Shown one piece after another: positions 26,938 through 36,211 of a stretch of DNA of 63,221 nucleotides. This stretch comes from UBA2160 sp964588665 (GTDB taxonomy: Bacteria > Chloroflexota > Dehalococcoidia > Lucifugimonadales > UBA1123). Where the stretch lies: assembly GCA_964588665.1 (NCBI GenBank), contig CAZPQQ010000011.1, positions 1-63,221 on the forward strand. The letters are read 5' to 3'. A program made the translations under genes and the position numbers. Below the pieces are notes generated by a model. That model ran no database searches and was not told the DNA's origin. It saw nothing but the letters and a program-made list of their open reading frames with translations. Numbering within the stretch: position 1 is the first letter of the stretch; each line of letters starts with the position of its first letter.

Positions 26938-28002
26938 TCATCTGGCTCTCACCAGCAGGAACTGCGTCAGCCCTTCGATCTCTTCTCGGGCTTGCGGAGA
27001 CATCTCCACCGATCGCAACGACTCAAGCGCGACATCGGCATACGCGGCAGCGCTCTCGTGCGCGTGGCCTCTCACGTCCACTCTTTCCATGATTTCGAGC
27101 ACCGAGGCCACGTCGGGTTCGTCCACATGTTCAGTCCGGTAGATTCGGTTGAGAGTTTCGGAGTCTTGACCCTTCGACTGCTCCATGGCGAACACCACCG
27201 GGTACGAGTTTTTCTTGCGCCGGATGTCCGCGCCAACCGGCTTCCCGGTCGTCTCCTCGTCTCCCCATACTCCCAGGATGTCGTCGCGTATCTGGAAAAC
27301 GTACCCCAGGGCCGCTCCGCAGTTACGAAAAGCCGTTGCCACAGTCGGGTCGTCGGCGCCGATCACCGCGCCCAGCGCCAGCGAGCAACGTATCAGGGCG
27401 CCCGTCTTGCGGGAGATCATCCCCAAGTAGTCGTCCATGCCAATGTCGTGGCGCCCTTCGAATGAGAGGTCGAGATACTGGCCTTCGATCATTTCCAGAT
27501 ACGCTTCTGTGAGAAGCCCCACGGCGACTAGCGCACGCTTGTGCTCAAGCCCGCCCGCGACCAGTTTGTGTAGCACCTGGTCGGCCACGATCCTGAGAGC
27601 ATTGCCGGCCACCAGCGCCTTGGGCATGCCCCAGACCGCCCACAACGTCTTCCGTCCGTGGCGGGTCTCGTCCAAGTCTTGGATGTCGTCGTGAATCAGA
27701 GAGAAGTTATGGATGAACTCCAGGGCAACAGCCGCGGGCAACGCCAGCTCCGCATTGCCGCCCACTGCCTCGCATGCGAACATGCAAAGCGTAGGGCGCA
27801 GTCCTTTGCCTTCCATCGCCGGACGCGGGCGTCCCCGTTCGTCAACCCAACCCATGTAGTAACGCAGCATGTCGTAGAGATCGACGCTGTCCTGAGCGAG
27901 CTCGTCGCGCATGGCCTGCGCGATTCCAGGCCTGTAGCGTTGGAACAGGTCGGGGAGCGACGTAGCCGCGCCCTCGGCGGCGAGTTTGGGTGAGGGAGTC
28001 AA
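26938..28002 (-). CDS. Polyprenyl (geranyl/farnesyl) diphosphate synthase
   Basis: This 354-residue protein has the first Asp-rich motif DDIQD (105-109) followed by R, and the second motif RDDILGVWGD. It makes allylic diphosphates from IPP and DMAPP. A bulky residue pattern before the first motif (FIHNFSLIHDD) suggests short-chain (C15-C20) products, consistent with farnesyl diphosphate for squalene. The start is placed at TTG 28002 with AGAGG 8 nt upstream. The frame is open to TTG 28104. It is the first gene of the hopanoid operon. Confidence 0.9.
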   Translation of the reverse strand: MTPSPKLAAEGAATSLPDLFQRYRPGIAQAMRDELAQDSVDLYDMLRYYMGWVDERGRPRPAMEGKGLRPTLCMFACEAVGGNAELALPAAVALEFIHNFSLIHDDIQDLDETRHGRKTLWAVWGMPKALVAGNALRIVADQVLHKLVAGGLEHKRALVAVGLLTEAYLEMIEGQYLDLSFEGRHDIGMDDYLGMISRKTGALIRCSLALGAVIGADDPTVATAFRNCGAALGYVFQIRDDILGVWGDEETTGKPVGADIRRKKNSYPVVFAMEQSKGQDSETLNRIYRTEHVDEPDVASVLEIMERVDVRGHAHESAAAYADVALESLRSVEMSPQAREEIEGLTQFLLVRAR

Positions 28003-28174
28003 CTTCTTGACCTCTGACGGTGGGTTGTTCCAGTTCTCATATTCACCAACCGCGGCGTCCCCGATTCGGTCAGGGTAAACGGCCAAGCACCGACAATTCC
28101 GCAACTCCCATCCTCAGGCACGGTTCAGTCAGTAATTCCAGCCTGGGAGGGACTACATAGTTATACGATGGCAC

Positions 28175-28204
28175 ATGCTATCATTCGTCAGCAAAAAGTG
28201 TCAA
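28175..28204 (-). promoter_or_regulatory. Promoter of the hopanoid operon
   Basis: On the minus strand a perfect TTGACA (28204-28199), an 18-bp spacer ending in TGA, and TAGCAT (28180-28175) give a -35 and an extended -10 (TG-N-TAGCAT). Confidence 0.6.
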
Positions 28205-28434
28205 CGATATAGCAGGCTGTTTCGAGTGAAATGACGTCGTCCTCGCGAGGTTGGAGCGACGGTGGCGTCTGGGTCGGAATCGGCGTCGATGGCGCCAAGC
28301 AACAACGTGACGCCGCCTGTTCGGCGGTCGACGGTCGACTCCATCCGGGTCTCGCGGCACGACCGAGGCTTGAATTCTCACCGGCCCCTCACATGAATCT
28401 CATGAATGCGGTCGCCGATTGTGAAATATATCGC

Positions 28435-28463
28435 TTGCATCGCTGTAGGCGCTATGCTATATT
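28435..28463 (+). promoter_or_regulatory. Promoter of the nuo operon
   Basis: TTGCAT (28435-28440), a 17-bp spacer and TATATT (28458-28463) lie about 97 bp before nuoA. Confidence 0.6.
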
Positions 28464-28559
28464 TTGGCCCGAATGCCAGCCCCACTTTGACTGGCCGTCC
28501 AGCACACAATTCCGGTCCGGCTGACCGCATCTCAAACGTAGGGCGCAGCTCCCGAATCT

Positions 28560-28955
28560 ATGCTCGACGATTACTTTCGCCAGTATGCTCTCATTGCGAC
28601 GTTTGCGGCCGTCGCTGTTGCTATTCCCATCGGGATGCTAGTCGGAAGCTGGATGCTGTCGGTGCTCAAGCTCCGACCCCAGAACCCCAATCCCATCAAA
28701 CGCGCCATCTACGAGTGCGGTTTCGCGACCCTGTCAGGCAGATGGAGCCAGTTCAACTTCAGGTTCTACACCATCGCCCTGGTGTTCGTTGTGTTTGACG
28801 TTGAGGTGGTGTTCCTGTTCCCTTGGGCCGCCAGTTACGGCGCTTTGTCCGCCGAATTCGGCATCTTCGTGTTGCTTGAGATGGCCGTGTTCGTGGGCAT
28901 CCTTGTAATCGGCTGGCTTTACGCGTGGCGCAAAGGCGCGCTGGAGTGGAGTTGA
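28560..28955 (+). CDS. nuoA: NADH-quinone oxidoreductase subunit A
   Basis: This 131-residue protein has three membrane helices. The conserved loop after helix 1 reads KRAIYECGF, with the loop Cys seen in NuoA/ND3, and the acidic FDVEVVFLFPWA sits in helix 2. It is a proton-pumping-arm subunit next to the quinone site and first of the complex I operon. Confidence 0.96.
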   Translation: MLDDYFRQYALIATFAAVAVAIPIGMLVGSWMLSVLKLRPQNPNPIKRAIYECGFATLSGRWSQFNFRFYTIALVFVVFDVEVVFLFPWAASYGALSAEFGIFVLLEMAVFVGILVIGWLYAWRKGALEWS

Positions 28956-28958
28956 TGC

Positions 28959-29585
28959 ATGGGTGACGACTCGACGCGCGCACTGCAAGAATTCGTGTTG
29001 CACCAGACCACCTGGGAGCTGGACCGCGAAGAGGGCGACTACATCAATCATCTGAAGTCGACCCACACCGAAGCTCTCTCCGAGCCTCTGGTTGAGGTGC
29101 CCGACGACCTCCAACGCAACATCGCCGTGACAACGATCGACGCGCTGATGAACTGGGGGCGCAAATCCGCTGTTTGGCCTCTGTCGTTCGGATTGGCGTG
29201 TTGCGCGTTCGAGATGATGGCCTCGGCGATGTCGAGATTCGACCTGGCCCGCTTCGGAATGGAGGTTTTCAGGCCGTCGCCCCGCCAGGCGGACCTGATG
29301 ATAATTGCCGGAACGGTCACGTGGAAAATGGCGCCCGCAATCGAACGGGTCTACGAACAGATGGCCGATCCAAAATGGGTGATATCCATGGGCGTCTGCG
29401 CCACCAGCGGCGGACCCTATTACGGCTCCTACGCCGTGGTGCCGGGCATAAACCACATCATCCCAGTGGATGTCTACGTGCCTGGTTGCCCGCCGCGCCC
29501 AGACGCTTTGCTGTACGGAATCATGCAGCTTCACGAAAAGATCAAGCGGTACTCGATAACGAATCCCGGGCAGTCCGCTCAATGA
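28959..29585 (+). CDS. nuoB: NADH-quinone oxidoreductase subunit B
   Basis: This 208-residue subunit carries cluster N2 in the peripheral arm. Ligands are the tandem Cys in GLACCAFEM, Cys in GVCATSGG and Cys in VPGCPPRPD. It has a longer than usual N-terminal extension of about 50 residues before the core. Its TGA overlaps the nuoC ATG. Confidence 0.96.
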   Translation: MGDDSTRALQEFVLHQTTWELDREEGDYINHLKSTHTEALSEPLVEVPDDLQRNIAVTTIDALMNWGRKSAVWPLSFGLACCAFEMMASAMSRFDLARFGMEVFRPSPRQADLMIIAGTVTWKMAPAIERVYEQMADPKWVISMGVCATSGGPYYGSYAVVPGINHIIPVDVYVPGCPPRPDALLYGIMQLHEKIKRYSITNPGQSAQ

Positions 29586-30025
29586 CCAAAGCGCTTTCCG
29601 GCGGAGACGTTGCCGGCCGGATCAACGAGGCTGTTTCCGACGCCGTCGTCGACCACAACGACACTGACGTGTGGATCGACCCTGAATCGATTCTGGACGC
29701 GTCGAGGTTCCTCAAGACCGATGCGGATCTCGATTTCGCCTTTCTCACGGCAGTGACCGCGGTCGACTACGTCGAGTACTTCGAGTTGGTGTATCACCTG
29801 CTGTCAACGCGGCACAACCACAGCGTCGTGGTTAAATCCAGATTGTTTGGACGGGGGACACCGACGGTGTCCTCGGTCACCGAAGTCTGGCGAGGCGCCG
29901 ACCTTCAGGAGCGTGAAGTTTGGGACCTGATGGGCATCCGGTTCGAAGGTCACCCAAATCTCAAGCGGGTCATGCTGTGGGAGGGTTTCCCGGGGCATCC
30001 ACTTAGGAAAGACTACATCGAGTAG
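29582..30025 (+). CDS. nuoC: NADH-quinone oxidoreductase subunit C
   Basis: This 147-residue subunit shows the NuoC core YHLLSTRHNHSVVV then the signature REVWDLMGIRFEGHPNLKR and a C-terminal HPLRKDY. ATG at 29582 overlaps the nuoB stop by 4 nt. It is not fused to nuoD. Confidence 0.95.
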   Translation: MTKALSGGDVAGRINEAVSDAVVDHNDTDVWIDPESILDASRFLKTDADLDFAFLTAVTAVDYVEYFELVYHLLSTRHNHSVVVKSRLFGRGTPTVSSVTEVWRGADLQEREVWDLMGIRFEGHPNLKRVMLWEGFPGHPLRKDYIE

Positions 30026-30055
30026 CCGGAATACGGAGAGACGCGGCAGGAGCGC

Positions 30056-31192
30056 ATGAACCTGAGCCTGCCGATACGAGCAAGAATGGCAATAAAGACC
30101 GAGCCAGTCACTATAAACTTAGGGCCACAACACCCCAGCACGCACGGGGTGTTCAGGCTCCGCGTCACGTTTGACGGCGAGGTCGTGGTAGACGCAGAAC
30201 CTGTATTTGGCTACCTGCACCGCGGAACAGAGAAGCTCGCTGAGTCCCGGACGTACGTGCAGATAGTGACGCTCACCGACCGGCTGGACTACACGGCGGC
30301 AATGTCCAACAACCTGGCCTACGTGCGGACGGTCGAGAAACTGGCCGATATAGAAGTGCCCGAGCGCGCCCAGTACATCAGGGTGATCACCGCCGAGCTC
30401 CAACGCATCGCCAGCCACATGTTAGCGACCGGGTTCCTGCTCAACGAGCTCGGCGCACTGGCCACCCCGCTGATCTACTGCTTCCGCGAGCGCGAACGCA
30501 TCCTGGACTTGTTCGAGATGCTGTGCGGCGCGCGGATCACAGTGAGCTACATGAGGCCCGGGGGTGTGTTCCAGGATGCACCCGAGGAATTCTGGCCGGC
30601 GCTGAGCAGAGTCACCGGAGACCTTCCACACTATCTGGACGAGTTGGAAGACTTGATATCAGGAAACGAGATCGTCCTGGTTCGAACGCGGGACGTGGGC
30701 CTGATTTCCGCGGAACAGGCGATTGACTCGTCGATATCGGGCCCGATACTGCGTGGCTCCGGCGTCCAGTGGGATGTCCGAAGGGCTGCTCCTTATGAGA
30801 TCTACGATCGGTTGGACTTCGACATTCCGATCGGCTCGGTCGGCGACGTGTACGACCGGTACATGGTCAGAATCGAAGAGATGCGCCAGGCGGTCCGGAT
30901 TATCGATCAATGCATCTCGCAGATCCCGGCTGAAGGACCGATTCGAACCCAGACGCCCTTCTTCGTGCGCCCTCCGGTCGGCGAGGCATATGCCGCCGTG
31001 GAGGCGCCCAAAGGTGAACTGGGTTTCTACATCGTCAGCGACGGCGGAATCGCACCCTACCGATGCAAGATAAGGGCGCCGTCGTTCATCAACCTGACAG
31101 CGATACGCGACATGGTCGTTGGCGGGAAGATGGGTGACTTGATCACGGTATTCGGCTCTCTCGACATCGTCTTGGGGGAGGTGGACCGCTAG
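30056..31192 (+). CDS. nuoD: NADH-quinone oxidoreductase subunit D
   Basis: This 378-residue 49-kDa-type subunit has GPQHPSTHGVFRL at the N-terminus, whose His and neighbouring residues line the quinone pocket. It also has GYLHRGTEKLAESR, the central MRPGGV, and a C-terminal GDLITVFGSLDIVLGEVDR. CAGGAG lies upstream of the start. Its stop shares a base with the nuoH GTG. Confidence 0.96.
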   Translation: MNLSLPIRARMAIKTEPVTINLGPQHPSTHGVFRLRVTFDGEVVVDAEPVFGYLHRGTEKLAESRTYVQIVTLTDRLDYTAAMSNNLAYVRTVEKLADIEVPERAQYIRVITAELQRIASHMLATGFLLNELGALATPLIYCFRERERILDLFEMLCGARITVSYMRPGGVFQDAPEEFWPALSRVTGDLPHYLDELEDLISGNEIVLVRTRDVGLISAEQAIDSSISGPILRGSGVQWDVRRAAPYEIYDRLDFDIPIGSVGDVYDRYMVRIEEMRQAVRIIDQCISQIPAEGPIRTQTPFFVRPPVGEAYAAVEAPKGELGFYIVSDGGIAPYRCKIRAPSFINLTAIRDMVVGGKMGDLITVFGSLDIVLGEVDR

Positions 31193-32391
31193 TGTACGAC
31201 GTTCGCGCAGCGGGGATCCTGGATTTCAAGAGCCTCGTGGAATTCTACGGCGGGTTCATGCCTGACAACCTGGCGTTCGCCGTCGCCTGCTTCACTCTGG
31301 CGTCCATCGTCGTCAACGTGTTGGTATCGCTCACGGCGGTCTACACATGGTTCGAGCGCCGAGCAATCGCCAGGTTCCAGGTGCGGCTCGGGCCCAACCG
31401 ATGGGGTCCGTTCGGAATCCTCCAGCCGTTCGCCGACCTGGTGAAGCTGTTGGTCAAGGAAGACACAGTCCCGGAGGAAGCCGACCGCTGGGCTTTCAAC
31501 CTTGCGCCCATTGTGCTGGTGGTGCCCGGCCTGCTGGCGGTGTCCGTAATCCCCTTCGGTCAGGATACGTTCCTGGGCCGGTTGAACATCGGCATCCTGT
31601 TTATCCTCGGTGTCACAAGCATCAACACGGTTGCCATATTCATGGCGGGTTGGGGATCGGCGAACAAGTACGCGATGCTGGGCGCGATACGGGGTGTCGC
31701 GATGCTCGTGAGCTACGAAGTGCCGATGGCATTGGCTGTCACCGGTGTGATACTGCTCTCAGGCTCACTTGCGATGTTCGACATCGTTCAGGCGCAAGAC
31801 CTGCCGTTCATCATCGTACAGCCGTTGAGCTTCTTGATCTTCATCGCGGCGGCTACCGCTGAGATGAGCCGCACGCCATTTGACCAGATCGAAGCCGAAT
31901 CGGAGTTGGGTTCCGGATACAATACTGAATACTCCAGCATGAAGTTTGGCGTCTTGTTCCTCGCTGAGTATATGGCGCCGCTCGTGATCGCAACGATTGT
32001 CACAACGCTGTTCCTTGGCGGGACCCGGGGCATCGACCCGGTGCCCGGCCAAATCTGGTTCGTCGTCAAATCATTCGCGGTTCTGTTTGTCCTGCTGTGG
32101 ATAAGGGCGACTTGGCCGCGGCTTCGAGTCGACCAGATCATGGGCTTCGCCTGGAAGGGGCTTTTCGGCCTCGCGCTGCTGAACATATTCGTCGTGGCTG
32201 CCGAGATCGCCATATTGCAGGACGACGTCGGCGACCTGTCGATGGGTTCGCTGGCGATCATGTCGGCGATTAACTGGACGGTGACCATCATCGCAATCGT
32301 GGTGATGGCGAACGTACTCGGGCAGCGCAGGCTGGAGCGCCCGGAGCCTGTTCCATCTCCCCTGGCCAACATGTACGGAGACGCAGACTGA
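31192..32391 (+). CDS. nuoH: NADH-quinone oxidoreductase subunit H
   Basis: This 399-residue membrane subunit forms the roof of the quinone chamber. It has YTWFERRAIARFQVRLGPNRWGP and the conserved AEMSRTPFDQIEAESELGSGYNTEYSSMKFG region. GTG start overlaps the nuoD stop by one base. Confidence 0.96.
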   Translation: MYDVRAAGILDFKSLVEFYGGFMPDNLAFAVACFTLASIVVNVLVSLTAVYTWFERRAIARFQVRLGPNRWGPFGILQPFADLVKLLVKEDTVPEEADRWAFNLAPIVLVVPGLLAVSVIPFGQDTFLGRLNIGILFILGVTSINTVAIFMAGWGSANKYAMLGAIRGVAMLVSYEVPMALAVTGVILLSGSLAMFDIVQAQDLPFIIVQPLSFLIFIAAATAEMSRTPFDQIEAESELGSGYNTEYSSMKFGVLFLAEYMAPLVIATIVTTLFLGGTRGIDPVPGQIWFVVKSFAVLFVLLWIRATWPRLRVDQIMGFAWKGLFGLALLNIFVVAAEIAILQDDVGDLSMGSLAIMSAINWTVTIIAIVVMANVLGQRRLERPEPVPSPLANMYGDAD

Positions 32392-32392
32392 C

Positions 32393-33064
32393 ATGTACGG
32401 AATCGGGTTGCTTAAAGGTCTGGCGATAACCATGAAGAACATGGTCCTGCCCAGTCGCCAGTTTACGGAACACCAGTATCCGGACCGCAAGATCGGCCTG
32501 GTCGGTTTGGCGCGGCTCAACGACAGCAACCCGATCAGCTTCGCGGTGCGGAAGCCCGGAAGCGCGGCGAAGGCTTTGCTCGGACTAACCTCGGTTCCCG
32601 ACGGGCACGTTCAGCACCCGCGGTTCAGGGGTCAGGAGTTTTCCTGGTACGAAGAGAGATGCACCGGCTGCGCAAGCTGCGCCAAGTACTGCCCGTTAGG
32701 CATCATCCGGATCGTGACCGATCCCAGCAAAACGAACGTGCTCGAGGGCGACAAATACGGCATCGAAGTATTCGACATCGACATGGGACGGTGCATGTTC
32801 TGTGGACTGTGCGTCGAAGCATGCCCGTATGACGCCCTTCACATGGGCAGCGGATTCGAAGAAGGAACATACAAACGCGACGACTTGGTCATCGACGTCG
32901 ATCGGCTCAAGGCCGCCCCCAAGCACCCCAGCCAATGGTTCCGGCCCCAACTGCCGGCAAGCGGCTACAACCCGTTAGCCGATCAAGAGGCAAGCTGGCG
33001 CGACGTCCATCGTCACGAAAAACCGTCGCACTCGGACCAGGAAAAGAGGTGGGGCCAGAGATGA
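32393..33064 (+). CDS. nuoI: NADH-quinone oxidoreductase subunit I
   Basis: This 223-residue subunit has two [4Fe-4S] motifs, CTGCASCAKYCP and CMFCGLCVEACP, carrying electrons to N2. The C-terminal tail is long and charged. The stop overlaps the nuoJ ATG as ATGA. Confidence 0.96.
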   Translation: MYGIGLLKGLAITMKNMVLPSRQFTEHQYPDRKIGLVGLARLNDSNPISFAVRKPGSAAKALLGLTSVPDGHVQHPRFRGQEFSWYEERCTGCASCAKYCPLGIIRIVTDPSKTNVLEGDKYGIEVFDIDMGRCMFCGLCVEACPYDALHMGSGFEEGTYKRDDLVIDVDRLKAAPKHPSQWFRPQLPASGYNPLADQEASWRDVHRHEKPSHSDQEKRWGQR

Positions 33065-33609
33065 TCGGCCAAGGAACAGAGGCCTCACTCGTCGTCGACA
33101 TCGTCTTTTGGGTGTTGGCTGTCTCCAGCATCATCGCTGGAATTGCAGTCGTCCAGATGAAAGACCTGTTCAGGGCGGCGTTGTTCCTGATCGTATGCCT
33201 GATGGCGGTCGCCGGCATGTTCGTCCTGCTTCGCGCGGAGTTCTTGGCCGCGGTTCAAGTGCTCATATACGTCGGCGCGATCTCGGTCCTCATAATATTT
33301 GCGATCCTGATGACCGGCGACATAGAGGAAGGAAGCCCCTCCCACAACTTCAAGTGGCCGGTGGCCTTGTTAGCCGCGCTCTTCGGCGCCTTGGCAATAT
33401 TCGTCGTCACATCGACCGACTGGGACCTGTTGGAGCCCGCGATCGACGCAGGCCGGATCAGCGCGGACGCCGTCACGGACGTCTACACGAACACCGTGCC
33501 CGTGATAGCGCACCTGCTGATACGGGACTTCGTTCTGGTCTTCGAAATAGCGTCAGTCCTGCTTCTTGCGGCTGTCATCGGCGCCCTGGCGCTCATCAGG
33601 GAACGGTGA
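33061..33609 (+). CDS. nuoJ: NADH-quinone oxidoreductase subunit J
   Basis: This 182-residue protein has five membrane helices with the conserved VQVLIYVGAISVLIIFAIL stretch. The start at 33061 is set by the ATGA overlap with nuoI. An upstream open frame within nuoI is not used. Confidence 0.94.
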   Translation: MIGQGTEASLVVDIVFWVLAVSSIIAGIAVVQMKDLFRAALFLIVCLMAVAGMFVLLRAEFLAAVQVLIYVGAISVLIIFAILMTGDIEEGSPSHNFKWPVALLAALFGALAIFVVTSTDWDLLEPAIDAGRISADAVTDVYTNTVPVIAHLLIRDFVLVFEIASVLLLAAVIGALALIRER

Positions 33610-33613
33610 AGCT

Positions 33614-33967
33614 GTGAATCTTGAAAACTTCCTGATAGTTTCGGCAATTCTGTTCTCGATCGGGCTGTACGGCGCGTTGGCGAAACGCAACGCCATAACC
33701 GTGTTGATGTCGCTGGAACTGATGTTCAACGCCGTCAACATAGCCGCAGTTGCGCTGTCACGGTATTCCGTGCCGGCGCAATTGGACGAAGCAGGCGTGA
33801 ACGCCGGACGGGACGCGGCCCAGTTTCTGCTGACGGGTCACATATTCGCCATGTTCATTATTACCGTCGCAGCGGCGGAAGTGGCGCTGGGGCTGGCAAT
33901 CGTCATCGCCATATACCGCAATCGCGAGTCGGTCTTCGTGACCGACGCAAACCAGCTTAGGAGTTAG
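33614..33967 (+). CDS. nuoK: NADH-quinone oxidoreductase subunit K
   Basis: This 117-residue protein has three helices. They carry the acidic residues in LMSLELMFNAVN and in TVAAAEVALGLAIV that are needed for proton translocation. GTG start at 33614, 4 bp after nuoJ. Confidence 0.95.
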   Translation: MNLENFLIVSAILFSIGLYGALAKRNAITVLMSLELMFNAVNIAAVALSRYSVPAQLDEAGVNAGRDAAQFLLTGHIFAMFIITVAAAEVALGLAIVIAIYRNRESVFVTDANQLRS

Positions 33968-33977
33968 CCCAAATTCG

Positions 33978-34172
33978 ATGTGGGTCGAGTACAAAACGGC
34001 GCCTAATCTTATGATCGCTGAAATGTGGAAGGACGTGCTGGAAGGCGACGGCCTGCCTACCAAGATACTTCCCGTCGGCGACATCCTCACCTGGGGTGAG
34101 CGCGTGCCATTCAAGGTTTACGTCCCAAAAGGTCGTGAGCACGTGGCAGACGAGATACTGAGGAAGTTGTAG
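33978..34172 (+). CDS. DUF2007-like small protein inside the nuo operon
   Basis: This 64-residue protein has no membrane helix. The order TAPNLMIAEMWKDVLEGDGLPTK, then PFKVYVP, then HVADEILRKL matches DUF2007 (putative signal-transducing) proteins, whose function is unknown. It begins 11 bp after nuoK, and its stop is immediately before the nuoL ATG, so it is surely cotranscribed. It is not a complex I subunit in known systems. Confidence 0.72.
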   Translation: MWVEYKTAPNLMIAEMWKDVLEGDGLPTKILPVGDILTWGERVPFKVYVPKGREHVADEILRKL

Positions 34173-36191
34173 ATGATTTCGGAGCAGTGGGTCTGGCAAA
34201 TCCTGTTCGCGCCGCTGGCGTCGTTCGTCATCATCGGCTTCATCGTCAAGCCGTGGCTGGGCATGCTCGGAAGAAACCGCGCTGGGAACGACGCGACAGC
34301 CGGGAGGCATCCGCTGGCCAGGCTCGCGCCAGCCATCACGATCGCAGCTGTGGGGCTTGCATTCGTCATTTCGCTTGTTGCTCTGTTCGACACGATCGAC
34401 GGCCACGGAAGCCTCGAGTATCCGGTCCACGACTGGCTAACCGTCGGAGATCTGAAGTTCACCGTCGGCATCCTCATGGACCCGTTGACCGCAATCATGC
34501 TCGTGGTGGTCACGGGCGTCAGCCTGATGGTGCAAATCTACTCGCTCGGCTATATGACCACGGAAGACGACGGCGGGTACACTCGCTACTTCGCCTACAT
34601 GTCGTTGTTCACCGCGTCGATGGTCGGCATGGTGCTCGCTTCCAACATCGTGCAGTTGTTCGCGTTTTGGGAGCTCGTCGGCCTCTGCTCGTACCTGTTG
34701 ATCGGCTTCTGGTTCACGCGACCGTCCGCGGCGGCCGCCGCCAAGAAGGCGTTCATCGTCACGCGAGTCGGCGACTTCGGCTTCCTGCTGGCGATCATGT
34801 ACCTGTTCTACAATAACGACGCATTTGCGGCACAGGGTCTGAGCTCGATCGACATCCGCGACATCTACACGGCAGTCGACGACAAGGTCATCGTCGGCGG
34901 AGTGGTCACGTGGATCGCGGCGGGCATCTTCGCCGGCGCCGTCGGCAAGTCGGGACAGTTCCCGCTGCACACGTGGCTGCCGGACGCGATGGAGGGCCCG
35001 ACTCCCGTCAGCGCCCTGATCCACGCCGCCACCATGGTCGCGGCAGGCGTCTTCCTCGTGGCGCGCTTCTTCCCGTTGTTCGAAGCGTCGCTGACGATGA
35101 TGAACGTCGTGGCTCTGGTTGGTGGATTCACGGCGCTGTTCGCGGCGTCCATGGGGTTGGTAGCCAACGACATTAAACGAGTGCTGGCGTACTCGACCAT
35201 CAGCCAGCTAGGGTACATGATGCTTGCCTTGGGCACGGGCGCGTACGCCGTCGCGATGTTCCACCTGTTCACTCACGCGTTCTTCAAGGCGCTGCTCTTC
35301 CTCGGCTCCGGCAGTGTGAACCACGCCTCCGGCACCTTCGACATGCGATACATGGGCGGGCTGCGCAAGGTCATGCCGATAACCTACGCGACGTTCCTGA
35401 TCGGCAGCATCAGCCTGGCGGGCATTCTGCCGAGCGCCGGCGGCTGGAGCAAGGACGAGGTCCTGACGGCGGCCTGGCTCGGCGGCAACACGGCCGGCGC
35501 GATAGGCTTCTGGATGGCGATGCTCGCGGCTTCCATGACGGGGTTCTACATCTTCCGAGCGCTGTTCATGACGTTCGAGGGCGAATTCAAGGGCGGCTCC
35601 GACGCCGACCCGGCCGATGCGCCCCACGGGCCGGTCCACTTGGCCGAGTCGCCGACCTCGATGGTGCTCCCGCTGGTCATATTGGGGGTTGCTTCGCTGG
35701 TCATCGGGTTCCTGGTCAACCCGATCATCGACCTTGGCATCGTGCCAAAGCACTGGTTCTTGCACTTCCTCGGCCAAGGACCCGTCCACGTCGAGATTCA
35801 CGAATTCAACGTCATCCTGGCCGTCGGCGCGATGCTCACAGGCGTCTCCGGCATCGTGCTCGCGTACCTGATGTACATCAAGGGGACCATCTCTCCGGCC
35901 CGCGTGTCCGAGGCGGTCAAGCCGCTTCACACGTTGCTATTGCGGAAATACTATATCGACGAGCTATACGAGGATTGGATCGTCCGCCGGTTCTTCTACG
36001 GCGGCCTGGCTAGATGGCTGGATTGGGCGGACAAGACGATCATCGACAATATCGTCAACAAGATCGGGGCCTTGGGCCGAAACGTCGGAGTTGTCGGGCG
36101 CGAAGTCCAGAACGGCCAGCTCCAAGAATATGGTGCCGCGATTTTCGTCGGCGTGCTGACAATCGTCGGACTTTACCTTTGGTCCTTGTAA
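34173..36191 (+). CDS. nuoL: NADH-quinone oxidoreductase subunit L
   Basis: This 672-residue antiporter-like subunit has the core ELVGLCSYLLIGFWF, GKSGQFPLHTWLPDAMEGPTPVSAL (Lys and His of the proton channel), YSTISQLGYM, and a long C-terminal lateral helix region. It terminates the membrane arm. Confidence 0.97.
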   Translation: MISEQWVWQILFAPLASFVIIGFIVKPWLGMLGRNRAGNDATAGRHPLARLAPAITIAAVGLAFVISLVALFDTIDGHGSLEYPVHDWLTVGDLKFTVGILMDPLTAIMLVVVTGVSLMVQIYSLGYMTTEDDGGYTRYFAYMSLFTASMVGMVLASNIVQLFAFWELVGLCSYLLIGFWFTRPSAAAAAKKAFIVTRVGDFGFLLAIMYLFYNNDAFAAQGLSSIDIRDIYTAVDDKVIVGGVVTWIAAGIFAGAVGKSGQFPLHTWLPDAMEGPTPVSALIHAATMVAAGVFLVARFFPLFEASLTMMNVVALVGGFTALFAASMGLVANDIKRVLAYSTISQLGYMMLALGTGAYAVAMFHLFTHAFFKALLFLGSGSVNHASGTFDMRYMGGLRKVMPITYATFLIGSISLAGILPSAGGWSKDEVLTAAWLGGNTAGAIGFWMAMLAASMTGFYIFRALFMTFEGEFKGGSDADPADAPHGPVHLAESPTSMVLPLVILGVASLVIGFLVNPIIDLGIVPKHWFLHFLGQGPVHVEIHEFNVILAVGAMLTGVSGIVLAYLMYIKGTISPARVSEAVKPLHTLLLRKYYIDELYEDWIVRRFFYGGLARWLDWADKTIIDNIVNKIGALGRNVGVVGREVQNGQLQEYGAAIFVGVLTIVGLYLWSL

Positions 36192-36211
36192 TCGCGAGGG
36201 AACTCTAGCAC

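Larger units (their letters stand above)
28105..28559. other. Divergent regulatory region, hopanoid and complex I operons
   Basis: No gene is seen in this stretch. It carries two opposed sigma70-like promoters (28175-28204 minus and 28435-28463 plus) and separates the isoprenoid/hopanoid operon from nuoA. Confidence 0.6.
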
